NCBI GenBank assembly: GCA_029194665.1
Contig: JARFXO010000007.1
Coordinates: 227,476-291,475, forward strand
DNA: 64,000 nucleotides
Reading direction: 5' to 3'
Source of the DNA: Nitrospira sp.
GTDB taxonomy: Bacteria > Nitrospirota > Nitrospiria > Nitrospirales > Nitrospiraceae
Below, piece after piece: positions 53,294 to 62,080 of this stretch. Made by a program: the position numbers and the translations under genes. Numbering within the stretch: position 1 is the first letter of the stretch; the number at the start of each line of letters is the position of its first letter. Below the pieces are notes generated by a model. It was not told the DNA's origin. It was given only the letters and a program-made list of their open reading frames with translations, and searched no databases.

Positions 53294-53668
53294 TCAAGGC
53301 TGGGCGGAGCAATCAAAGCGGACACTGAAGTGTGCCGAACATCGGACCGATTTGCATCGGTCGCAAGCGCCGACAATGTTCGTCTTCCAATCGGTCTCCC
53401 TTTTATCAAACCGGCACTGTAGTCGGCCGCCTTTCGAGATCGTGCTCCAGGGCTGCTTGGTTCCGGGAATGGAGGCCACCCGGCATCCTTGTGGGAACGG
53501 AACGTGGCAGGGGCGTCCGGTGTCACCTTTTTCCATTGAAAAGCTGCACGACAACTCTGTTGTGGCTCCGGAATCCTCTATCTCCTGTGCCCTGATGTCG
53601 AGGGAAGGAATGAGCAGCATCAAGAGCGGCAAAGTGAAAAGGCCAAACGCCCTGCATCGAATCGTCAT
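53294..53668 (-). CDS. Small Cys-rich exported protein
   Basis: 124 aa. Hydrophobic signal (CRAFGLFTLPLLMLLIPSLD) ending near RAQ, then a mature domain with seven Cys (SCSFSMEKGDTGRPCHVPFP, QGCRVAS, LQCRFDK, GACDRCKSVRC, FDCSAQP), suggesting disulfides. No family recognised. ATG 53668 is favoured over 53734 because it puts the signal peptide first. Ends 16 bp before the queG start, so the two may be co-transcribed. Function unknown. Confidence 0.6.
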   Translation of the reverse strand: MTIRCRAFGLFTLPLLMLLIPSLDIRAQEIEDSGATTELSCSFSMEKGDTGRPCHVPFPQGCRVASIPGTKQPWSTISKGGRLQCRFDKRETDWKTNIVGACDRCKSVRCSAHFSVRFDCSAQP

Positions 53669-53763
53669 AGGTTTCGATGGTAGCACAGTCCTTTGGCTTG
53701 CGGCCATGAAGAGGGCCGCGTAGAATCTTCCCACTGGCTTCTATTCACACCAATGGAGGCTCT

Positions 53764-54876
53764 ATGCTCGCGACACGGATTACGCAAAAAGAGGGCGCAT
53801 TCTATTTCATCGCGTACAAGGCCGGTGAGCTCTTGAGCAAGGTTCGGTTCACCAGCCGATACTACTTCGAGGGGGAAGAGATCGCACAGGCCAAGATTTC
53901 CGACCATGACGACGTGGCGCAGTTTATTGCGGGAATCGAGCGGAGCGAGAAGGGGTTCCAACGGGTCTTGAATCGGCAGAAGATCAAGCAGATCGTCAAT
54001 TTTTATGAGACGGTCGTAGCTCAACCGATGATTCCCGGCACCGTGCTGCTCTTTACCGATGAGACGCTTCGCTTTCAAAAGGCGGAGGGCTCAGAGTCAA
54101 TCGGCCACCTGAGCGAGCCGAAGGGAAAGTATCTGGTGATCGACGGCCAACACCGCCTCGCAGGGCTCCACTTTTTCCACGAAAAACATCCCGATCAAAG
54201 CGCGCAGGTCGAGGTACCCTGTCTCTTGTTCGATGGGCGGAGCGCCGACTTTGCCACGGAGATGTTCGTGATCATCAACTCTACCCACACGAGGATCAAC
54301 CGGTCGCATTTGGTCGATCTCTACGAGAAAGTCTCATGGGAAAGTCCTGAGAAGAAGTTCGCCGCCAAGGTCGTGAACCTCTTGTATGCCGAGCCGGACT
54401 CACCGCTGCAGTACAAGATCAATCGACTCGGAGGGCGGAGCAAACAGGAAAAATGGATTCTGCAGTCCGAGGTGTTCAACGAGCTGCTGAAAGTCGTGAC
54501 CATCCATAAGCGCTGGATAGAGACTCATCTTGGGATGAAGGCAGATCGCTGCTACGCACTGGTGCGTGACTACCTGAAGGGGATCAAGGAGGTCATGGGC
54601 GAGGTCTGGGGGCAGAACGATCGGTATATGTTTACTCGTGATGTGACGCTCAAGGCATTAATTCGCGTCTTGGACGATTTGATCGTGGATCGTAAGCTCA
54701 TCAATGACTGGGACGAACAACGGTCGCACAAGCCGTTTGCGGAGATCGTCAAGCCCTGGGCTCCTCTGACGAAGGAGTTCCGCGCCGACGGCTTCTATGA
54801 GCGATTTCCGGCTAAAGGGCAACTTGAACGGGTACGGAAGATTCACCAGCGGCTGCTGGATGCGATTGTTGGATAA
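53764..54876 (+). CDS. DGQHR-domain protein (DndB-like)
   Basis: 370 aa, soluble. The signature DGQHR is at residues 127-131 (VIDGQHRLAGLHFF), within a ParB/Srx-like fold; INSTHTRINRSHLVDLYEK follows, also typical. DndB controls DNA phosphorothioation genes, and other DGQHR proteins lie in defence islands, but no dnd gene is here, so this is an orphan. Overlaps the start of the next gene by 17 bp. Function inferred only at the family level. Confidence 0.87.
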   Translation: MLATRITQKEGAFYFIAYKAGELLSKVRFTSRYYFEGEEIAQAKISDHDDVAQFIAGIERSEKGFQRVLNRQKIKQIVNFYETVVAQPMIPGTVLLFTDETLRFQKAEGSESIGHLSEPKGKYLVIDGQHRLAGLHFFHEKHPDQSAQVEVPCLLFDGRSADFATEMFVIINSTHTRINRSHLVDLYEKVSWESPEKKFAAKVVNLLYAEPDSPLQYKINRLGGRSKQEKWILQSEVFNELLKVVTIHKRWIETHLGMKADRCYALVRDYLKGIKEVMGEVWGQNDRYMFTRDVTLKALIRVLDDLIVDRKLINDWDEQRSHKPFAEIVKPWAPLTKEFRADGFYERFPAKGQLERVRKIHQRLLDAIVG

Positions 54877-55453
54877 CCGACCAGCATTCTTGTCGGGCGT
54901 CGTCTTACGGCTATCACTCGCCGTGCTTCTCTCCGTTGCCGAATCGGAGGCGGCGCCTCTGCTGGCGGCCGAGACGGATAGGCTGGAGGTGAGAGTAGAA
55001 TCCGGTGGTGGAGTCCGCGCGACGGCGCAGGTCTTCTTTCCAGCCAAGCCAGCGATCGTCCAATCGTTGTTGACCGACTATCCGCATTGGCCCGAGCTCT
55101 TTGAAGTTCGTCTGCGGGTAGCCGACTTACAGATCCATGATGGGATCGCGACGGTCGATCTTCGCATCGATCACCCGTTGATGCCGGGGGAGCGCAAGTT
55201 AGTCACAGCATCAAAGACTTTATCGAGCGGCGGGCTTGTGACGGACCTCACGGGGGGCGACTTCAAGCGCTATCATCGAGTATGGAAACTACAGTCGATC
55301 GGAGATGGAACCCAGACGCGGGGTGATTTCGAGTTGGTGGTTGAAATCGCATCCATGGTGCCGGATTGGCTCGTGGCAATCGCGATGCGACAGGAACTGG
55401 AGGCGCACTTTCGTATCGTCAAACAGAAGGCGTTGGAGCTCTCCAAGCGATAA
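54860..55453 (+). CDS. Exported SRPBCC/START-like lipid-binding protein
   Basis: 197 aa. Signal-like hydrophobic N-terminus (LSGVVLRLSLAVLLSVAESEA), then a helix-grip domain of the polyketide-cyclase/COQ10 kind (RATAQVFFPAKPAIVQSLLT, DYPHWPELFEVRL, RVWKLQSIGDGTQTRGDFEL, terminal amphipathic helix). The domain would bind a hydrophobic ligand. ATG 54860 is chosen for the signal; an in-frame ATG at 54797 lies inside the upstream gene. Followed 6 bp later by thiE. Ligand unknown. Confidence 0.8.
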   Translation: MRLLDNRPAFLSGVVLRLSLAVLLSVAESEAAPLLAAETDRLEVRVESGGGVRATAQVFFPAKPAIVQSLLTDYPHWPELFEVRLRVADLQIHDGIATVDLRIDHPLMPGERKLVTASKTLSSGGLVTDLTGGDFKRYHRVWKLQSIGDGTQTRGDFELVVEIASMVPDWLVAIAMRQELEAHFRIVKQKALELSKR

Positions 55454-55458
55454 CTGAT

Positions 55459-57558
<2,100 letters not shown>

Positions 57559-57575
<17 letters not shown>

Positions 57576-57632
57576 GGCAGCGAATTATGCGAGGAGAGCT
57601 GTACGAAGGCAAGCGGTGGAAAGACCGGCAGG
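57559..57632. repeat. Repeat A, first copy
   Basis: CAATCGGCGACGGCATGG leads a 74-bp segment spanning the SDR start and its upstream flank. About 80 percent of it matches 60937-61010. The shared core includes GCGAATTATGC and GAAGGCAAGCGGTG. Confidence 0.7.
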
Positions 57633-57790
57633 CGTTTTGTGAGGTAGTACGGGATAGGAAGGTGGCCTGAGGCATTGTGAGGTGATGCTCACCGTGGTCT
57701 TGAGTCGTGAGCCTTAGATGGCTCCCCGTCGTCCCCTACCAGTAGACTGCAATCATCTCAAGTGCTTGGTACGCTGATGATTGATGTGGT

Positions 57791-58111
57791 ATGGTCCAGT
57801 CGGTGGAATTTGAATGAGACCTTGCAAAAGACAATGAAAACATCCGAAAACACGGAGTGAGTTTTGCCGAGGCAGTCGAATCGTTTCTTGATCCGCAGGG
57901 CTTTCAACTGACCGATAGCAAGCATTCTGGGTCTGAAAAGCGATGGTACTGGGTTGGCCGCATCGCAACCGGTCGTGTGCTCACCACGCGCTTTACCAAG
58001 CGGGGCAAGACCATACGCATCATTGGTTCCGCTGAATGGAGAAAGTTTCGGAGGCTCTATCATGAAACAACCAAACCTTCGCCATCTCAAGATCGACCGA
58101 GGAGGCACTGA
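57791..58111 (+). pseudogene. brnT: brnT-type toxin gene interrupted by a nonsense codon
   Basis: From ATG 57791 the frame reads MVQSVEFE, TGA (57815-57817), DLAKDNENIRKHGVSFAEAV and on to the end. BrnT normally has F-E-W-D-P-A-K at this place, so TGA replaces the conserved Trp codon. The rest (RTTRF-type core, KRGKTIRIIGSAEWRKFRRL) is intact and full length. A GTG at 57857 could give an 84-aa truncated product. The toxin is an RNase in working systems; this copy is probably dead. The antitoxin gene overlaps its 3' end. Confidence 0.8.
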
Positions 58112-58337
58112 AATCATTCGCAACGCGATTCGAAGGAAAGGGCGAGTAACCATCACCGTCAATCTTGACGCGGCCGATCTTCGAGCACAAAAGACTCACT
58201 CCAAGAAAGCCGGAGCTCCCTATCAACGTCTGTTGACGCTTCTCACGACCACTGTGTCCCAACAAGATTCGATTCAGTCCCGTCTGGCACGACTTGAGCA
58301 GGAACTCCGCAAGATCAAGCGCCACATCGCTGCCTAG
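58062..58337 (+). CDS. brnA: BrnA-type antitoxin
   Basis: 91 aa. A ribbon-helix-helix-like segment (RKGRVTITVNLDAADLRAQK, THSKKAGAPYQRLLTLL), then a basic helix (QSRLARLEQELRKIKRH). ATG 58062 has GGAGG eight bases upstream and overlaps the brnT frame by 50 bp, the normal brnTA arrangement. It would bind BrnT and repress the operon. Intact although its toxin carries a nonsense codon; a deleted second copy lies at 60.6 kb. Confidence 0.83.
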   Translation: MKQPNLRHLKIDRGGTEIIRNAIRRKGRVTITVNLDAADLRAQKTHSKKAGAPYQRLLTLLTTTVSQQDSIQSRLARLEQELRKIKRHIAA

Positions 58338-58649
58338 CAACTCACTGTCCATTAAAGGAGATAGAGGAGTCCTACGTCACGACGCCTGCCCGATCGTTGT
58401 GTGCTGAAGCAGCGCGCAGCCGAGGAAGACTTGCCCCATCAGAGCCTGACCGCCGGCATCCCGCACAACTCCGCCGGCCGCTCTGCTCCATGGACACATT
58501 CACCAGTTCTTTTTTGGGAATAGCTACCCCCAAGATTTTAATCGGAGATCACAATACATAATCCAAGATCCGAACCCGAATTCTTATCCATAGTCGGTTC
58601 ACTCGTTCCGATCCATCTTCGGCGAGCATAAGCAACGCTGAAAACAGGT
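58338..58649. other. Intergenic region in the toxin-antitoxin island
   Basis: 312 bp without a plausible gene. Around 58475-58516 a GC-rich segment (CGGCCGCTC, then ATTCACCAGTTC) recurs diverged at 60818-60859 (repeat B). Confidence 0.5.
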
Positions 58650-58690
58650 TTGCTCATCTCGCTGGGGTGATGTACACTAGTCGTGTACAT
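58650..58690 (+). promoter_or_regulatory. Promoter and operator of the phd-vapC operon
   Basis: TTGCTC (58650-58655), 17 bases, then TACACT (58673-58678) form a weak promoter. Overlapping it is a perfect dyad, ATGTACAC (58670-58677) and GTGTACAT (58683-58690) with a 5-base spacer, ending 12 bp before the antitoxin start. The position fits autorepression by the antitoxin-toxin complex. Confidence 0.65.
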
Positions 58691-58701
58691 GGGAGGTACT
58701 C

Positions 58702-58938
58702 ATGGGATCTGTCAACGTCAAGGAGACGCGCCGCCTCTTAAAATCGCTCCTTGATCGTGCCGAAGCCGGCGAAACCATTACCATCGCGCGACATGGCGAA
58801 ATTGTCGCGAGACTCGTTCCTCCTTCTCGGCATCCTCGCCAACTGCCGTCTCTCAGTCGGTTACGCGGCTCGATTAAGAGAAAAGGGCGCTCCTTGAGTC
58901 GTATCGTGATTGACTCGCGGCTGGATGAACGCGCGTGA
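58702..58938 (+). CDS. Phd/YefM-family antitoxin
   Basis: 78 aa. SVNVKETRRLLKSLLDRAEA and GETITIARHGEIVARLVPPS are the Phd fold, with a variable basic C-terminus (GSIKRKGRSL) that should wrap the toxin. GGAGG precedes the ATG. It overlaps the PIN gene as GTGA. Binds the upstream palindrome by inference. Confidence 0.93.
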   Translation: MGSVNVKETRRLLKSLLDRAEAGETITIARHGEIVARLVPPSRHPRQLPSLSRLRGSIKRKGRSLSRIVIDSRLDERA

Positions 58939-59375
58939 CGGTCTATGTCGATACCAGCGTCCTTGCCGCGTACTACTGCCCGGAAGCATTGAGTCTTGCG
59001 GCGGAGCGCACACTCCGAAGTCATCGCGCACCAACAATCAGCGAACTTACCCAGGTCGAGTTCGCCTCTGCCATTTCCAAGAAGGTCAGGGAAAAGACAT
59101 TGTCTCAGGAACATGCGGCGAGAGTGATGGCCCAATTCGAGACGCATGTCGAGGATGGATACTATGAAGTCCTCTCCCTGAGGCCGCGAGACTATCGCCT
59201 AGCCAAGTCTTGGTTGGGACAACTCAGTGGCACACTCAGAACGCTTGATGCTTTGCATCTCGCCGTGGCCGAGGCTACCGGGGGAGCAATCGTCACAGCC
59301 GATCACCGGCTCGCAGCCGAAGCTCAAAGGTTGGGTGTGCCGGTTCGACTGCTCACCGTGGGGCGTGCAGGATAA
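58935..59375 (+). CDS. VapC-type PIN-domain toxin
   Basis: 146 aa PIN domain: Asp6 (VYVDTSVLAAYY), Glu in TQVEFASAI, Asp near 101 (LDALHLAVAEA) and Asp near 119 (TADHRLAAEA) form the metal site of an RNase. Starts with GTG overlapping the antitoxin stop, so it is translationally coupled. Intact; expected to cleave tRNA or rRNA when freed from its antitoxin. Confidence 0.94.
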   Translation: MTVYVDTSVLAAYYCPEALSLAAERTLRSHRAPTISELTQVEFASAISKKVREKTLSQEHAARVMAQFETHVEDGYYEVLSLRPRDYRLAKSWLGQLSGTLRTLDALHLAVAEATGGAIVTADHRLAAEAQRLGVPVRLLTVGRAG

Positions 59376-59873
59376 CCTGCCTCTCATGAAGAAGCGCTGT
59401 CCATCGATGCATCGCCAGTGCGTTGAAAAGCGGCACGGCGCTGGTGATTCCAGAGCCGTTGCGACGCCGTGGGTTGGGCGTGAACGTGCTCCTACTGCGC
59501 TGGCTTCGGGATTCTTAACTGGCGGGTGCTGATCTACAGGCTCGATAGAAATGGGCGGTAGTGCTCGCCAATAAATCACTAGCCATGCCTGGCCTCATGC
59601 CGACCACTCCCTACACAGCAGTTGCTCCGTCTGCACCTTGACTCCAAAGAGTCACTCCTGACCTCGTTCTTATATCCCTCCCTTGTCAACCAGCAATGTC
59701 CGGTGCAATGCTGGTCTCCATCGCCTATCTGTCAATCGAGAGAGATGCGGAATGCACAATACAAGATCCGATCTCAAATGAGTTCTGTGCATGATGTCCC
59801 TCGGCCTATTCACCGGGCTGTGAGCTATTGAACCTATTGTCGATGCAGTCAGTTGATTAAGACTTGCGTTTCG
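59376..59873. other. Intergenic region with a possible antitoxin remnant
   Basis: Nothing convincing apart from the short AbrB-like stretch annotated at 59423. No promoter-like pair except that for the HEPN gene. Confidence 0.45.
59423..59518 (+). pseudogene. Possible AbrB/MazE-type antitoxin fragment
   Basis: 32 codons reading LKSGTALVIPEPLRRRGLGV, then NVLLLRWLRDS and a stop. The KSG-ALVIP-PLRR pattern recalls the swapped-hairpin antitoxin N-terminus, but the piece has no start and no partner. Weak. Confidence 0.25.
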
Positions 59874-59902
59874 TTGAATTGACAGAAGATCCTGCCTATA
59901 CT
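59874..59902 (+). promoter_or_regulatory. Predicted promoter for a leaderless HEPN-MNT transcript
   Basis: TTGAAT (59874-59879), 17 bases, TATACT (59897-59902), then six bases to ATG 59909. No ribosome-binding site is present, so the mRNA could start at the start codon. Confidence 0.5.
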
Positions 59903-59908
59903 GCCGTT

Positions 59909-60292
59909 ATGAATCCTGATGCCGAGCGATGGCGGGAGCTCGCGGCATATGATCTCGGGACAGCCGAGGCCATGCTGACCGCCGGTCGGTACCTATATGT
60001 GTTGTTTTGCTGCCAACAGGCGGTAGAGAAACACCTGAAAGGACTCATCGTTGAGCGCTGCGGGACGTTCCCACCCCGCACGCATGATCTGGCCAAGTTG
60101 GCTCATGTCGCCAACGTTACGCCGGACAATAGTCAGGACCTCTTTCTCAGGACCTTAACGAAATACTATGTGGGGACACGGTATCCGGAAGAAGTACGCA
60201 CCTTGGCCGATGAAGCGACAAGGGACCTGGCGACGCGTTTACTGACACAGACAAAGGACCTGCTCCGATGGCTCGAAACCTTGCCGAGATAG
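59909..60292 (+). CDS. HEPN-domain protein (toxin-type)
   Basis: 127 aa helical HEPN: ERWRELAAYDLGTAEAMLTA, CCQQAVEKHLKGLIVE, FPPRTHDLAKLA and YYVGTRYPEEV, the usual sequence of the group paired with minimal nucleotidyltransferases. The catalytic R-x4-6-H is not obvious, so RNase activity is uncertain. ATG 59909 is preferred over TTG 59864. Overlaps the MNT gene by 25 bp. Confidence 0.9.
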   Translation: MNPDAERWRELAAYDLGTAEAMLTAGRYLYVLFCCQQAVEKHLKGLIVERCGTFPPRTHDLAKLAHVANVTPDNSQDLFLRTLTKYYVGTRYPEEVRTLADEATRDLATRLLTQTKDLLRWLETLPR

Positions 60293-60591
60293 AAACAATC
60301 GCCAGCCAAACTCTCTCGCTCTTACGGAAGCGCATTCCGGTCACCGAGGCCTATCTCTTCGGCTCCCAGATCGAAGGTGTTCCGGATGAGCATAGCGACA
60401 TCGATATTGCCGCCTTTAGCCCGGCTGCAGATGCGATGGATGCCGCCACGAGGGTCGCGCTGGTCGTCGATGTGGAACGGCAAGTCGGTGCGTCCGTCGA
60501 GCTGCATCTATACGGGGCTAGCCAATACGCTGACGCCCGACCCACCAACTTTTTTGGATATCTGCGCACCCACGGCAAACCAATCAGCTAA
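60268..60591 (+). CDS. MNT-type nucleotidyltransferase antitoxin
   Basis: 107 aa. AYLFGSQIEGVPDEHSDIDI contains the GS-x10-DxD motif (Gly32-Ser33, Asp44, Asp46) of minimal nucleotidyltransferases. In HEPN-MNT systems this protein silences the HEPN toxin, in some cases by adding nucleotides to it. Overlap with the HEPN gene supports a pair. Ends directly before the brnTA remnant. Confidence 0.92.
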   Translation: MARNLAEIETIASQTLSLLRKRIPVTEAYLFGSQIEGVPDEHSDIDIAAFSPAADAMDAATRVALVVDVERQVGASVELHLYGASQYADARPTNFFGYLRTHGKPIS

Positions 60592-60594
60592 CGA

Positions 60595-60798
60595 CTGCTC
60601 GCAACCGGTCGCGTGCTCACCACGCGCTTTGTCAAGCGAGGCAATACAATCCGCATCATTGGCTCTGCACAATTTCCCTATCACCGCCTGTTGAAGACGC
60701 TTCTCACGACGACGGTGTTCCAACGAGAGTCGATTCAATCCCAGTTGGCACGACTTGAACAGAAACTCCACAAGATCAAGCGCCACGAATCGTCATGA
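60595..60798 (+). pseudogene. Deleted brnTA remnant
   Basis: The first part (TGRVLTTRFVKRGNTIRIIG) matches residues of BrnT at 57.97 kb and the second (PYHRLLKTLLTTTVFQRESI, then QSQLARLEQKLHKIKRH) the BrnA C-terminus. About 180 bp between them, including the brnT end and the brnA start, are missing and the pieces are joined in frame. An ATG-less fusion; a GTG/TTG start near 60613 could give 61 aa, but this is probably inactive. Confidence 0.8.
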
Positions 60799-61415
60799 CA
60801 AATGCGGGTGAATACGTCGGCCGCTCCGCACCACGGGGCAATTCACCAGTTCGCTTTTGAGACAGGCATATCGAGAATCGACTCAACTCTCACAAGGCAT
60901 CAGACAAGGTCCGACCCCCACTTGACTAACTCTTCTCAATCGGCGCCGGCATGGGAGCGAATTATGCAAGGAGACATGCGCGAAGGCAAGCGGTGAAGAT
61001 GCGGCAAGTGTGTGGATTCTGAGAAGCTCACCAAGAACGCCGACGTGCCGGCCCAAGTTCATAGACACACAGCCGTAAGTGCCTGGTTCAGCTTCTAGAC
61101 AGGCCCTACTACGTAGGGTACACTCCTCCGACACAATCCCATTCGATCAGGAATGCTAGCCTCACGTGAATCAAAACAGATACACGCTGTATCGATTCAG
61201 ATACTTCTTCACAGATAGGTTTTGATTTGAGTTGACCAAGATATTCAGATTGTACGCCTATTGAGGGGCCTCACCGTGATCTAGGGTTCACCAGACCGCT
61301 CAGTCGGAAGGACCTTTTGGCATTGGCATATTGAGTGCTATGAAAATGAGCCTCTCACACTCACTATGTTTCACATGAACTTGATTTGATCTTCTATTAC
61401 TGAGGAGTTGTAGCC
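60799..61415. other. Intergenic region with displaced repeat copies
   Basis: 617 bp without a convincing gene. It contains diverged copies of repeat B (60818-60859) and repeat A (60937-61010), whose first copies flank brnTA at 57.6-58.5 kb. A-T rich sequence before 61416 should hold the promoter of the DUF1353 gene. Confidence 0.6.
60937..61010. repeat. Repeat A, second copy
   Basis: CAATCGGCGCCGGCATGG begins a 74-bp stretch matching 57559-57632 at about 80 percent of positions, including the start codon region of the SDR gene. Confidence 0.7.
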
Positions 61416-62063
61416 ATGATGACACGTCGCGGTGCCCTTCGATGGATTGTGGGAACGGCTGCTTCGGTTGCTTGTGGAGGGGTAGTGCTCAAAGGAGGGG
61501 GACTCTCGCGAGTAAGCTACGCCCAGGAACCAGACCAACCCGCTCCTGCGCTGTCTATGGAGCAATGGATGACCGAATGGATGAGTGTCTCCAAAGCGCC
61601 CGGAGGGATGCTCAGAATCTCCCGGTTCCGCGAGCCTATTTATTTCCTCACCGCTCCGATCTCCTGGACGCCCAATCAAGGTCAGGAACGCTATGAGGCC
61701 GTGACCGTTCCGCCCGGTTTCGTCACTGATTTTGCCAGTATCCCACGGATATTTTGGTCTGCCCTGCGTCCTGACGGGGAGTATGCCTATGCAGCGGTAG
61801 TCCATGACTACCTTTACTGGACTCAAACACGACCGCGCGAAGAGGCTGATGAAATTCTCAAGATGGCCATGGAGGATTTTGAGATTGGAACCACGACGGT
61901 CGGCACAATCTACAATGCTGTGCGGCTGGGCGGGAAGGTGGCCTGGAACGGTAACGCAAAGAAAAAAATGCAAGGGGAGAAACGTATTCTCACTCGGTTC
62001 CCTCAGGATCCTCGCACGAGGTGGGAAGACTGGAAACAGCGCCCCGGAGTCTTTGAACCGTAA
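61416..62063 (+). CDS. DUF1353 protein with Tat signal
   Basis: 215 aa. Twin-arginine signal (TRRGALRWIVGTAASVACGG) implies export in folded form. The DUF1353 pattern follows: VPPGFVTDFASIPRIFW, AYAAVVHDYLYW, REEADEILKMAMEDF. His and Asp in VHDYLY may bind metal. Function unknown; DUF1353 also occurs in phages. The next gene starts 17 bp later on the same strand, so it may act with the caspase-like protein. Confidence 0.87.
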   Translation: MMTRRGALRWIVGTAASVACGGVVLKGGGLSRVSYAQEPDQPAPALSMEQWMTEWMSVSKAPGGMLRISRFREPIYFLTAPISWTPNQGQERYEAVTVPPGFVTDFASIPRIFWSALRPDGEYAYAAVVHDYLYWTQTRPREEADEILKMAMEDFEIGTTTVGTIYNAVRLGGKVAWNGNAKKKMQGEKRILTRFPQDPRTRWEDWKQRPGVFEP

Positions 62064-62080
62064 GCGTACCTGTCAAGAAT

